In this document: in pieces, positions 17,930 through 26,248 of the stretch
How the letters are laid out: each line of letters begins with the position of its first letter
How positions within the stretch are numbered: position 1 is the first letter of the stretch
Origin: Leptolyngbya sp. Heron Island J
Lineage (GTDB): Bacteria > Cyanobacteriota > Cyanobacteriia > Phormidesmidales > Phormidesmidaceae
Assembly: GCF_000482245.1 (NCBI RefSeq)
Contig: NZ_AWNH01000012.1
Coordinates: 144,661-208,660, forward strand
Reading direction: 5' to 3'
Length of the DNA stretch: 64,000 nt
Notes under the pieces: generated by a model
The model's input: only the letters and a program-made list of their open reading frames with translations
Database searches by the model: none
Told to the model about the DNA's origin: nothing
Made by a program: the position numbers and the translations under genes

Positions 17930-18763
17930 CTATGTTTCGGGGCTGGATGCCAATTCAACGGTTTCGTTTGGTGGGGTGGGGGCAGATTGTTTGGCGGTCA
18001 ACGGACAGATTTGGGGACCCACAGGGGTGTCTACAATGGCTACATCGACGTCAAACACCTGGTTAACAATGTCAGGAGTGAGGGTATCGGCCACTGCACC
18101 CACAGCCCACAGAGTGCCCTCGCGCATGAGGGCCAGCCGATCGCTGTAGCGAACGGCGAGATTAATATCGTGCAGGACGGTGATGATGGCCAGCTGTTGT
18201 TTTTGATTGAGCTGTTTGAGCAGTTCTAAAAGCTGCAGCTGATAGTGAATATCGAGGTAGGTAGTCGGTTCATCAAGCAGCAATACCTTGGGTTGCTGGG
18301 CCAGGGCCAGGGCCAAAAAGGCTCGCTGTCGCTGACCTCCAGACAACGCGGATACGGGGACATGGCGATATTGCTCCATGTCTGTCCAGGCTAGGGCTTG
18401 CTCAATCTGCTGGTGATCAGCGGCGGTGAGGTCCCACTGCCACCAGGGTTGGTGGGGAGAACGGCCTAGACTCACTAGCTGATAAACACTGAGACCGGCT
18501 GGCAAAATTTGTTGCTGGGGTAGCAATGCTAGCTTCCGGGCGACCGCTGTCGGTGACAGGCTGTGGATATCGTCACCGCTGAGCCAGATAGTTCCTTGTT
18601 GGGGAGATAAGATCCGCCCGCAGAGTCGCAGCAAGGTGGATTTACCAGACCCGTTGGCTCCCAGAATACTGAGCCATTCCCCTTGATGTAGCGTCAGGCT
18701 GACCTGCTGAACAATAGTGGTGTCGCCATAGCCACCTTGCAGATTGGATGTTTCTAAAACCAT
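17930..18763 (-). CDS. ABC transporter ATP-binding protein (FecE/HmuV type)
   Basis: The product is 277 residues long. Walker A is GANGSGKST (from residue 35), the Q-loop is LLPQQQ (81-86), the signature is LSGGQ (140-144), Walker B is VLLLDEPT (160-167) and the H-loop is VLHDIN. This is a standard type II importer ATPase. A GAGGGG ribosome site overlaps the 3' end of the permease gene, whose stop is 2 nt away, indicating translational coupling. The C-terminal 40 residues after ADTLTPDIVNQVFDVD are the usual regulatory tail of the family. Confidence 0.92.
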   Translation of the reverse strand: MVLETSNLQGGYGDTTIVQQVSLTLHQGEWLSILGANGSGKSTLLRLCGRILSPQQGTIWLSGDDIHSLSPTAVARKLALLPQQQILPAGLSVYQLVSLGRSPHQPWWQWDLTAADHQQIEQALAWTDMEQYRHVPVSALSGGQRQRAFLALALAQQPKVLLLDEPTTYLDIHYQLQLLELLKQLNQKQQLAIITVLHDINLAVRYSDRLALMREGTLWAVGAVADTLTPDIVNQVFDVDVAIVDTPVGPQICPLTAKQSAPTPPNETVELASSPET

Positions 18764-18765
18764 AG

Positions 18766-19806
18766 CTAGCCCCTCGTAATAGCTCCACTACGACGATAAA
18801 GCAGCCACATAAAGACGGGGGCTCCCATGATTGAGGTGACAATGCCGACAGGTAGCTCAATGGGACCGAGGCGGGCCAATAAATCAGCAAAGCAAAGCAC
18901 CAAAGCTCCCCCCATGGCAGAAAAGGGCAGCACTAGTCGATAGTCGTTGCCGACCAAAAATCTGACGCCATGGGGGACGAGCAGACCAATAAAGCCCACT
19001 AAACCAGCAATGCTGACGGCTCCAGCGGTGAGCAAGGTGGCGACTGCGCCGATCAGCAGTCGCGATCGCACCAAGGACGACCCCAGCCCCACCGCCAAAT
19101 CATCCCCCAGATTTAACAAATTCACCTGCCGAGCCAGTAAACAACCCAGGAGCAAAGCAATCAACATACTGGGGCCAACAATTCTCACTTCTGTCCAACC
19201 CCGGCCATTGAGACTCCCGATCAACCACGTCAGAGCAGCCTGCACCTGGCCATCCGGAGATAACAGTAGCAGCATGGTTTGCAGCGCCGCAAACAGAGTA
19301 CTGGCGGCAACGCCTCCCAGGATGAGACGCTCCACCGAGATCTCACCCCTGGTTTTGGCCAGGGCAAAGACCAGCGCCATCGCGATTACCCCGCCCAGCC
19401 AGGCCCCCAACGGTAGCCAGATAGCCCAGACCCTAAGACCGACGATCAGCACAGCCGCCAGCCCTGCCCCAGAGGAAATCCCTAGCAAAAACGGACTGGC
19501 GAGCCCATTGCGCAACATCCCTTGCAGCAAAGACCCGGCCATCCCCAAAGCCGACCCAACCATGATCGCAGCCACCACCCTGGGCAACCGTAAATCCCAC
19601 ACAATTGTCTGGTTGATGGTACTGCCCTCTTTGAGTAAAGCCGCCCATAATTCTGGGCGAGTCAGGGCCACAGAGCCAAAGGACAAGGAGATAGCGATGG
19701 TTAAAAACAGCCCCAGCAATAGCAGTAAACCCACCAGCAATAACGGCGGCCACACCGACCGCTGCCGTGACCGTTGAAGAGCTGCTTTTGATGAAACCGA
19801 TCCCAT
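18766..19806 (-). CDS. FecCD-family ABC transporter permease
   Basis: The product is 346 residues long with about nine or ten membrane helices. It has the FecCD/BtuC landmarks LRLPRVVAAIMVGSALGMAG near residue 73, NGLASPFLLGISSGAG near 100 and a C-terminal GLVGFIGLLVPHGVRFLVG. It works as a homodimer with the ATPase encoded 2 nt downstream to import an iron complex. It is the first gene of the transport set and is preceded by a candidate promoter, so regulation probably enters here. The two-component genes lie immediately upstream on the same strand. Confidence 0.92.
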   Translation of the reverse strand: MGSVSSKAALQRSRQRSVWPPLLLVGLLLLLGLFLTIAISLSFGSVALTRPELWAALLKEGSTINQTIVWDLRLPRVVAAIMVGSALGMAGSLLQGMLRNGLASPFLLGISSGAGLAAVLIVGLRVWAIWLPLGAWLGGVIAMALVFALAKTRGEISVERLILGGVAASTLFAALQTMLLLLSPDGQVQAALTWLIGSLNGRGWTEVRIVGPSMLIALLLGCLLARQVNLLNLGDDLAVGLGSSLVRSRLLIGAVATLLTAGAVSIAGLVGFIGLLVPHGVRFLVGNDYRLVLPFSAMGGALVLCFADLLARLGPIELPVGIVTSIMGAPVFMWLLYRRSGAITRG

Positions 19807-19895
19807 GCCTGTATGCCGCTGACTTAACCCTGCATCTATGTCCAGAACCGGAGTTTTTCCGTAATTGCTCTGTGGACAAATAAACGTCCACGCAA

Positions 19896-19938
19896 ATCAT
19901 CCCTTTAATGAAAATAGATGTCAAGTAAAGCAATTGAC
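19896..19938 (-). promoter_or_regulatory. Candidate promoter and operator of the iron-uptake operon
   Basis: On the minus strand TTGACA (19924-19919) is followed after 17 nt by GATGAT (19901-19896). An inverted repeat, GTCAA...TTGAC (19920-19938), overlaps the -35. A second inverted repeat, GTGGAC/GTCCAC, lies at 19872-19891. No clear Fur box is seen. These repeats are candidate sites for the LuxR-type regulator encoded next door. Confidence 0.4.
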
Positions 19939-19976
19939 TTTACGTGAGCAGCCTGAGCGGTTACTAAAGGCCAGGG

Positions 19977-20615
19977 TTAACCAAGATACTGATGAGCCCA
20001 TAGGGCAGCCTGGGTGCGATCGCGAACATCCAGCTGGCAAAAAATATTTGTCAGGTGATTTTTAATTGTGCCTTCGGTTAGGTTTAGGGCAGCCGCAATT
20101 TCTCGATTACTTTTACCCTGGCCCAACAGTTTCAAAATCTCCAACTCTCTTCGATTAAATTGGATATCGTAATCGGTTGATTTAGGATCCGCCGGAGCAT
20201 TGTTCAGCTGAGAGAACACCTTGGGGGCAATGGTGGGGCCTAATTGGCTATAGCCCTGGTTTAAGCTACGAATAGCAGCGGCCACCTTGGGAGCCGGGGT
20301 GCTTTTGAGCAAATACCCTAATGCTCCTGACTGTAGGGATTTAAACACATATTCATCATTGTCAAATGTGGTTAAAACCAAAATCCGAATCCAGGGGTAG
20401 CGGGTATGAATAGCTTGAGTTGCCTGGACTCCGTCACAGATGGGCATCCGCACATCCATCAAAATAATGTCGGGCTGCAGTGTTTCCGTCAGCGCAATGG
20501 CTTCCTCTCCATGATTGGCTTCACCAACCACAATCAGATCCTCTTCAAGGGATAACAACGTCGCCAGTCCTTGCCGAAAAATGGGTTGATCATCAGCTAA
20601 TAAAAGTCGAATCAT
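19977..20615 (-). CDS. NarL/FixJ-type response regulator
   Basis: The product is 212 residues long. The receiver domain has acidic Asp8-Asp9, phosphoacceptor Asp54 (IILMDVRMP), a switch Thr in VLTTFDND and Lys in YLLKSTPA. The C-terminal LuxR helix-turn-helix runs about 148-210 (FNRRELEILKLLGQGKSNREIAAALNLTEGTIKNHLTNIF). The gene overlaps the stop of the kinase gene by 4 bp, so the two are translationally coupled. It is followed on the same strand by the iron-uptake operon, which is its most obvious candidate target, but this is inferred from position only. Confidence 0.93.
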   Translation of the reverse strand: MIRLLLADDQPIFRQGLATLLSLEEDLIVVGEANHGEEAIALTETLQPDIILMDVRMPICDGVQATQAIHTRYPWIRILVLTTFDNDEYVFKSLQSGALGYLLKSTPAPKVAAAIRSLNQGYSQLGPTIAPKVFSQLNNAPADPKSTDYDIQFNRRELEILKLLGQGKSNREIAAALNLTEGTIKNHLTNIFCQLDVRDRTQAALWAHQYLG

Positions 20616-21841
20616 CGAGGTATCCTAATCTGAATACAGGTGCCCTGGCCTAGTCGGCTATCCACCCGCATCGACCCACCGACCAGCTGGGCTCGTTCAT
20701 GCATCCCCCTGAGACCAAACCCATAGGTAGGTTTAGCCAGATCAAAACCAATCCCATCATCTTCCAGTCTGATAGTAACCATCTCTGCCGAGGCTTTCCC
20801 CTGTAGCTCAATGACCCGGGCCTGACTATGTTTACGGATATTTTCTAGCCCTTCTTTAATCATGCAGTAAAGCTGATGATTGGTTTGTAACGCCAGCTGC
20901 GGTAAGTTGATATTGCCCTTGACAGTCAAGGATGGCTCAGAGTCGAAGGATTCGAGCAACTGCATCAGGGCTAAATTTAGATCAAATGTTTCTTCTCGCA
21001 TGGTAGTGACTGCTCGGCGCACTTCGCGGACAGACTGACTCGCCAACAGTTTGGATGTGTTCAGCGCCTGTTGCACCTTTTCAGAGTCTTGATTATAAAG
21101 TCGTTGTGCCAATTCTAGCTGTACGTCCAGGGAGATTAAGGTATGCCCTAGGGAATCATGGATATCTCGGGCAATGCGGCTACGTTCTAAATCCGCTGCC
21201 AACAGTTCAACTTCCTGGGATAACGCAACGGCCTGCTGGCGACTCTTATACTCGGCCACCAGGGTCAGACAAAGCAAAATAATCAGGACACTGAAAGGAA
21301 CATAAATTACCAGATTGTTAAAGACCGCATCAATCACCATGAGCTGAGGAGCAGCTTGCAGAGCATCAAGATGTATTTGCACCCGTGCTTGAATTTGCTC
21401 AATCGGTGTAGACACATTTTGCATCAACCGCCACACTAAACCAACATGCCAGGCGATACCAGCCCAAATGGCAGTGACGATAACATCGCGACGACGCAAC
21501 AAAAAACTACTTTTGGCTAAATACAAAAAGAGAAGCAGATCGAGTCCCCAGTCGCTAAACGCACGGGTCAGCAACAAACAGAAAATCTCAATAAAAATGT
21601 AACTTTGCCGTTGCCATAGGGGTCGCCGAATTGGAAAAACAAAGCTCAACGCCGCTAAAACTGCCAATACACAGAAATTCAGGTAGTCGCCTACTCCGAT
21701 TTCATAGGGCACCGAGTCATGTAGGATAGGAAACAAGACCCTCAGGGTCACCATGACCAAAAATGCCCACTCCACATAGCGTAAAATTTTTGGAATTGAA
21801 GGATTGATGGTGGAAATCTGAGGAGTTGCCTGAGCTGACAT
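20612..21841 (-). CDS. Membrane sensor histidine kinase (HisKA_3/NarX-DesK type)
   Basis: The product is 409 residues long. The first 195 residues hold about five or six hydrophobic helices with little extracytoplasmic sequence, suggesting a signal sensed in or near the membrane. The HisKA_3 box is SRIARDIHDSLGHTL with phospho-His228. The ATPase domain follows with an N-box (IKEGLENIRKHSQA) and G-boxes (LEDDGIGFDL, GFGLRGMHERAQLVGG). It pairs with the overlapping NarL-type regulator. The signal is unknown. Confidence 0.92.
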   Translation of the reverse strand: MSAQATPQISTINPSIPKILRYVEWAFLVMVTLRVLFPILHDSVPYEIGVGDYLNFCVLAVLAALSFVFPIRRPLWQRQSYIFIEIFCLLLTRAFSDWGLDLLLFLYLAKSSFLLRRRDVIVTAIWAGIAWHVGLVWRLMQNVSTPIEQIQARVQIHLDALQAAPQLMVIDAVFNNLVIYVPFSVLIILLCLTLVAEYKSRQQAVALSQEVELLAADLERSRIARDIHDSLGHTLISLDVQLELAQRLYNQDSEKVQQALNTSKLLASQSVREVRRAVTTMREETFDLNLALMQLLESFDSEPSLTVKGNINLPQLALQTNHQLYCMIKEGLENIRKHSQARVIELQGKASAEMVTIRLEDDGIGFDLAKPTYGFGLRGMHERAQLVGGSMRVDSRLGQGTCIQIRIPR

Positions 21842-22013
21842 CAGCCTAACTAGCCTAATTCTATGATTGCTTTTATAGCTTATGAAAGTTATGGATAAAC
21901 TTCCATGACAAATGTCATTTGTCGGGATGACCTGTCGCTATGGCACTGGCTGCAAAATCCTGAGTAACTTTAAAGAGCAAAGATAGAAGAGCCTGCGGAG
22001 GCTGTCGATTTTT

Positions 22014-24356
22014 ATGAAACAACTACAGCTGGGTACAGGGTTAATAGCAATATCCATTGGCATGATGGGGTTTGGGTTTGGCAATTTACCCTTACCACTG
22101 ACGACAAATGCGGCGATGGCAGCTGATGATCAGCTATCCCCGCTGATTCAACGGGAGTTATTCTTTGCTAATCCAGAGATTACCGGAGCTCAACTTTCTC
22201 CCGATGGCCAGTTTCTAGCATTTCAAAAACCTCTAGACGGGGTGATCAATGTGTGGGTTAAGGGCATCAATGAGCCCATGGAAGCGGCTCGTCCAGTGAC
22301 CGCAGATGGAGATAGTCCCATCATTGCTTATTTTTGGAGTGCCGATGGACGCTATATTCTCTATGCGCAAGATAAGGGGGGCAATGAGGATTTCCATATC
22401 TATGCTGTAGACCCTAATTCTTTAGGCGAGACTATTCCAACCGCCCGTAATTTAACTCCCCTAGAGGGTGCTACAGCTTTGATCTATGCGGTGCCTAAAC
22501 AAACACCTAACCAGATTATTGTGGGTTTGAACGATCGCGATCCTCGATTTCACGACATTTACCGTTTGGATTTGACGACGGGAGACCGCACATTGTTGCT
22601 ACAGAATGATGAGAATATCGGTCACTGGACAACTGATTTAACGGGCAATATCCGTCTAGCCCATCGTCAAACCCTGGAAAAAGGCAATGAGATTTTGGCA
22701 GTCAAGGATGATGGGTTAATCCCTGTCTATAGCTGCCGTATTGAAGAAACCTGTATGCCCATTCGCTTTCATCCAGATGGTCAGCGGGTATATCTCATCA
22801 GCAATCGCGATGGAGATTTGATTCAGCTAGAACTGCTAGATCTTGAGAGCCAACAGAGTCAGGTGATAGAAGCTGATCCTGAAAACCAGGTAGATTTTGC
22901 CACTGCCATATTTTCAGAGGCTACAGATGAGTTGGTGGCAACGGCCTATGTTGGTGATCGCCTCCGCATCTATCCTCAAGAGGAGCAGTTTGCCGCCGAC
23001 CTGGCGTTTATCCAGCAACAACTTCCTGAGATGGAACTGTCTGTGCAATCCATGACTCAGGATGACCGTCTGGTGCTGATCAGTGCCCAAAGCGATGTCA
23101 ATCCTGGGGCTGTCTACTTGTTTGATAGTAGCGCTCAAACCCTGGAAAAACTCTATGAAGTGCGACCAGAGCTATCCAACCAGCAGCTGGCTACCATGCA
23201 GCCAGTGCGCTATACCGCCCGTGATGGCTTAGAAATTCCGGCATATTTGACCCTGCCTCAGGGCCTAGACCCGGTGAATTTACCGGCGATTGTGATGCCC
23301 CACGGTGGCCCCTGGGCGCGGGATGTATGGGGATATCACCCATTTACTCAGTTTCTGGCCAATCGAGGCTATGCGGTACTCCAACCGAATTTTCGCGGGT
23401 CTACTGGCTATGGTAAAGCCTTTCTCAATGCGGGTAACAATGAATGGGGCACCGGCGCAATGCAGCATGACCTGACGGACGGGGTGCAGTATCTGATCGA
23501 TGCAGGCATTGCCGATCCGGAACGGGTTGGTATTTTTGGAGGCTCCTATGGAGGGTACGCAACACTGGCTGGGTTAGCCTTTACGCCCGATATTTATGCG
23601 GTTGGGGTATCTGCTGTAGGGCCTTCTAATTTGATTACATTGCTGGAGTCAATTCCTCCCTACTGGGCAGCGCTTCACGCAACCTTTGCGCTGCGGTTGG
23701 GCGATCTCGAAGATGAAAGCGATCGCAACCGTCTGCAGGCCCAGTCACCGCTGTTTGCTGCCGAACAAATTCAAGCCCCGCTGATGGTAATTCAAGGAGC
23801 CAATGACCCGCGCGTTAAGCAAGCCGAATCGGATCAAATTGTGGCCGCGTTGCGAGATCTAGACCGCCCTGTAGAATATCTAGTCGCCCTTGATGAAGGC
23901 CATGGCTTCCGTAAAGAAATCAACACGCTGGCCATGACCGCTGCCCTGGAACGATTTTTGGCTGAGCATCTTGGCGGTCGTTATCAACCAGAGATGACGC
24001 CCGACTTACAAACACAACTGGACGCTTTAACCGTTGATATCAATACTGTCACGGTAACTGAATCCAGTCAGCCAGAGATTGTTGAGCTGGACCCAGCTAT
24101 CTATGATCGCTACACAGGCACCTACCAGCTAATGCCCAACATGCAGATTGCGATTTCAGTAAATGAAGAACAACTCATTGCTCAGGCTACGGGGCAAGAG
24201 GCGTTTAATCTGTATCCCATTTCAGAGACTCAATTTGTGGCTAAAATTGCCGATATCTTGATCCAATTCCAGGCAGCGCCAGAAGAAACCGTGAGCGGTC
24301 TGACACTGTATCAAGCCGGTCAAGAACTCTTTGCCCCTAAAGTGAGTGGAGAATAA
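22014..24356 (+). CDS. S9 family (prolyl oligopeptidase/acylaminoacyl-type) secreted peptidase
   Basis: The product is 780 residues long. A signal peptide covers about residues 1-36 (ending AAMAA). Residues 50-390 are beta-propeller WD/TolB-like strands (QLSPDGQFLAFQKPLDG). The alpha/beta hydrolase has catalytic Ser511 in GGSYGGYA, Asp598 in GANDPRV and His630 in DEGHGF. A C-terminal 90-residue extension (DPAIYDRYTGTYQL) resembles the DUF3471-like domain that follows beta-lactamase-type enzymes and is unusual on an S9 peptidase. GGAGG lies about 10 nt before the ATG. It probably degrades oligopeptides in the periplasm. Confidence 0.9.
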   Translation: MKQLQLGTGLIAISIGMMGFGFGNLPLPLTTNAAMAADDQLSPLIQRELFFANPEITGAQLSPDGQFLAFQKPLDGVINVWVKGINEPMEAARPVTADGDSPIIAYFWSADGRYILYAQDKGGNEDFHIYAVDPNSLGETIPTARNLTPLEGATALIYAVPKQTPNQIIVGLNDRDPRFHDIYRLDLTTGDRTLLLQNDENIGHWTTDLTGNIRLAHRQTLEKGNEILAVKDDGLIPVYSCRIEETCMPIRFHPDGQRVYLISNRDGDLIQLELLDLESQQSQVIEADPENQVDFATAIFSEATDELVATAYVGDRLRIYPQEEQFAADLAFIQQQLPEMELSVQSMTQDDRLVLISAQSDVNPGAVYLFDSSAQTLEKLYEVRPELSNQQLATMQPVRYTARDGLEIPAYLTLPQGLDPVNLPAIVMPHGGPWARDVWGYHPFTQFLANRGYAVLQPNFRGSTGYGKAFLNAGNNEWGTGAMQHDLTDGVQYLIDAGIADPERVGIFGGSYGGYATLAGLAFTPDIYAVGVSAVGPSNLITLLESIPPYWAALHATFALRLGDLEDESDRNRLQAQSPLFAAEQIQAPLMVIQGANDPRVKQAESDQIVAALRDLDRPVEYLVALDEGHGFRKEINTLAMTAALERFLAEHLGGRYQPEMTPDLQTQLDALTVDINTVTVTESSQPEIVELDPAIYDRYTGTYQLMPNMQIAISVNEEQLIAQATGQEAFNLYPISETQFVAKIADILIQFQAAPEETVSGLTLYQAGQELFAPKVSGE

Positions 24357-24435
24357 TCCTGATAAACCGCTATACTACGGAGCGGCTATCAAGCACCCAT
24401 CTAACTCAGGGAAACAATAATCGGAGATTAGCACA

Positions 24436-24915
24436 ATGGTTGCAAGTGCCACTTTTGGAGCAGGTTGTTTTTGGGGAACCGAACACGCATTTCGACAGTT
24501 GTCTGGTGTGGTCAAAACATCCGTTGGCTACATGGGTGGACACTTTGAAAATCCCTGTTATTTGGATGTCCTCTCTCGAATTACCGGGCATGCTGAAGTG
24601 GCCCAAATCCACTATGACCCAGCAACAATTAGCTACGAAACCTTATTAGACCGCTTCTGGCAGATTCATGATCCCACTAGCCTGAATCGTCAGGGGGCCG
24701 ATCGTGGCGAACAATACCGCTCAGTCATTTTCTATCATACGGACGAGCAACGGCAGCTGGCCCATCGAGCTAAACAGGCGATGGCGAGCCAATATCCCCA
24801 ACCCATTGTGACCGAAATTGTTGTAGCGACTCAATACTGGTTAGCCAGTGAGGAGCATCAGCAGTATTTTGAAAAAAAATCTCTTAAACGCCACTCAAAA
24901 CAGTATCTGTCTTAG
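24436..24915 (+). CDS. msrA: Peptide methionine sulfoxide reductase A
   Basis: The product is 159 residues long. The GAGCFWGTEHAF motif carries the catalytic Cys11. The family motif VGYMGG follows, then HAEVAQIHYDP, LLDRFWQIHDPTSLNRQGADRGEQYRS and a C-terminal FEKKSLKRH. It reduces methionine-S-sulfoxide in proteins using thioredoxin. There is no signal peptide, so it is cytosolic. It is short but complete for the compact class. A strong terminator follows the stop. Confidence 0.95.
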   Translation: MVASATFGAGCFWGTEHAFRQLSGVVKTSVGYMGGHFENPCYLDVLSRITGHAEVAQIHYDPATISYETLLDRFWQIHDPTSLNRQGADRGEQYRSVIFYHTDEQRQLAHRAKQAMASQYPQPIVTEIVVATQYWLASEEHQQYFEKKSLKRHSKQYLS

Positions 24916-24930
24916 AGAACAGACCTAAAG

Positions 24931-24969
24931 AAGAGCCCTGGTGATTCTTGATGGATCACCAGGGCTCTT
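24931..24969. terminator. Strong bidirectional rho-independent terminator
   Basis: A perfect 15-bp GC-rich stem (24931-24945 with 24955-24969) and 9-nt loop are followed on the plus strand by a run of six T. It ends msrA and, read the other way, the small peptide gene that ends at 25026. Confidence 0.9.
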
Positions 24970-25025
24970 AATTTTTTGAATGCTAATACAGATAACTCAC
25001 AAATTGAGCAACTGTAGCTAGATCG

Positions 25026-25202
25026 TTACTTAGTACGCTCGTCAAGCTGGTCCAGACGCTCTGCCTGAATATCCTTAACACTCTTAGTCTGATTGTCTAA
25101 GTGCTCAAGACGCTGCTCATGAAGCTTGTTACCACCTGCAACATCCTTTAGCTGATCATCAGACAATTGCTCGTCAGTAACGTTCTTGTTCTGCTCTTCC
25201 AT
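25026..25202 (-). CDS. Gly-Gly leader peptide: candidate RiPP/bacteriocin-like precursor
   Basis: The start was set at ATG 25202, which has GAGG 8 nt upstream; the longer frame lacks this. The 58-residue product has a leader ending LSDDQLKDVAGG (residues 13-24), the double-glycine motif cut by C39-type peptidases. The 34-residue core has two related 14-residue units, residues 27-40 and 45-58, each ending LDxxTK with period 18. It has no Cys and only one Ser, so lanthionine rings are excluded. Thr/Lys paired with Asp/Glu would allow ester or amide cross-links, or it may stay an unmodified amphipathic helix. The divergent neighbour is an NHLP/HlyD-type secretion protein. The product and any modification are unknown. 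Confidence 0.65.
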   Translation of the reverse strand: MEEQNKNVTDEQLSDDQLKDVAGGNKLHEQRLEHLDNQTKSVKDIQAERLDQLDERTK

Positions 25203-25530
25203 GGAAGTTACCTCAATCAATGTAGAAACAACAAAAGTCTTGTCCGGTCGTCTAACACAGGACTCCCCAATCATATCGAGCATCTCGCAAAATGGAAGAG
25301 ATTTTGTCAGCTTCTCATGAATTTTTAATGATATATGGGGTTTTGAAGAGTTTTCTGAGGTTTTATTAAGAGATCAGAAGTCAATTGTGATGAAATCCAG
25401 TTAAATGCAGCTCTAATTATTAGAATCTCCTGAGTATGGTCACATTTGCTCAACTTTCTGCTATAAGGGGCATTGAGACTTCAAATGTGATTAATCACAT
25501 TGCAAGTGCTGGGTTAGAGGTGAGGTACGC
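25203..25530. other. Divergent intergenic region of the precursor/secretion pair
   Basis: This AT-rich control region lies between the small peptide gene (-) and the HlyD-like gene (+). A -10-like TATAAG lies at 25462-25467 for the plus-strand gene and a perfect palindrome at 25484-25501. No other small gene with a ribosome site is seen. Confidence 0.5.
25484..25501. promoter_or_regulatory. 18-bp perfect palindrome, likely operator
   Basis: AATGTGATT is followed directly by its complement AATCACATT. It lies 29 nt upstream of the HlyD-like start and downstream of a TATAAG box, so a bound protein would block transcription. TGTGA/TCACA half sites recall CRP, but the 4-bp spacing is not the CRP consensus of 6. 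A half-copy (TCACATTT) occurs near 25439-25446. Confidence 0.5.
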
Positions 25531-26121
25531 ATGGGCGACAGTAATATTTTTCGTCGAGAAGCTTTAGAGCGGTTATCTTCTCCAGAGCAGCTTGACCAGC
25601 TGATGCAAATCGTCTCACCTCGTAGCTGGTTGCCACTAGCGACCGTTGGCGGATTGTTAGGAGCTGCTATTTTTTGGGCCTGTGAAGGGCGCATTCCTGT
25701 AACCACTAGTAGCCATGCCATCCTGGCCTATGCTGAAGGCGAGTCTGGTGAATTAGTTGGCGTAGCACATTTCCCCACTGGAGAGCTGGCCCAAATTGAA
25801 CCGGGCATGGATGTCCTGCTAATTCCTGATGTAGAAGGGAACAAACAGGCGGCTGGGGGTATAGAAGGCAAGGTGAGTCAGGTGTCACTGCCCACGGTGA
25901 TGACCCTAGATGGTGTCCGTCAGCTAGATGATCCAGCTGCGCCTACGACCATTGAGGTGCTGATTGAACTGACCCCTGATCCTAATACCAGTAGTGGTTA
26001 CAAATGGTCTGCCAGCAGTCTTAACATGATTCCTTTGGGAGGCATGCATGCCACTGCCAGGGTAACCCTGGATGAGAAAGCTCCCCTCTGGTTTGTTCTG
26101 CCCTTTTTACATCAGTCCTAA
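25531..26121 (+). CDS. NHLP-type bacteriocin secretion protein (HlyD-like, short)
   Basis: The product is 196 residues long. The N-terminus FRREALERLSSPEQLDQLMQ is the characteristic start of NHLM/NHLP bacteriocin-system HlyD-like proteins. One membrane helix follows at about residues 35-52. The rest is a short beta-rich membrane-fusion part (GELAQIEPGMDVLLIPD, GIEGKVSQVSLPTVM). The long hairpin coiled coil and the usual ABC-peptidase partner are missing, so it is either a compact adaptor or a remnant. It is divergent from a Gly-Gly leader peptide gene, which supports a link to peptide export. Confidence 0.7.
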   Translation: MGDSNIFRREALERLSSPEQLDQLMQIVSPRSWLPLATVGGLLGAAIFWACEGRIPVTTSSHAILAYAEGESGELVGVAHFPTGELAQIEPGMDVLLIPDVEGNKQAAGGIEGKVSQVSLPTVMTLDGVRQLDDPAAPTTIEVLIELTPDPNTSSGYKWSASSLNMIPLGGMHATARVTLDEKAPLWFVLPFLHQS

Positions 26122-26248
26122 AATTCAGACTGTCCTGAACATCAGACAGGGTTGCTGTTCCAAACTATGGTCTCATCTATAAAGTTGAGGCTGCACTCTC
26201 CTGCTTTCAGGACAGCTCAGCATTTAAATCAGCAACGGTAATCAGGAT

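Noticed and set aside
18947..19777. Long plus-strand open frame of 276 codons
   Set aside because: It is antisense to the FecCD permease, has no domain pattern and a Pro/Ser/Thr-rich composition typical of shadow frames.
19433..19933. Minus-strand frame of 166 codons
   Set aside because: It is a shifted frame of the permease gene and its promoter region.
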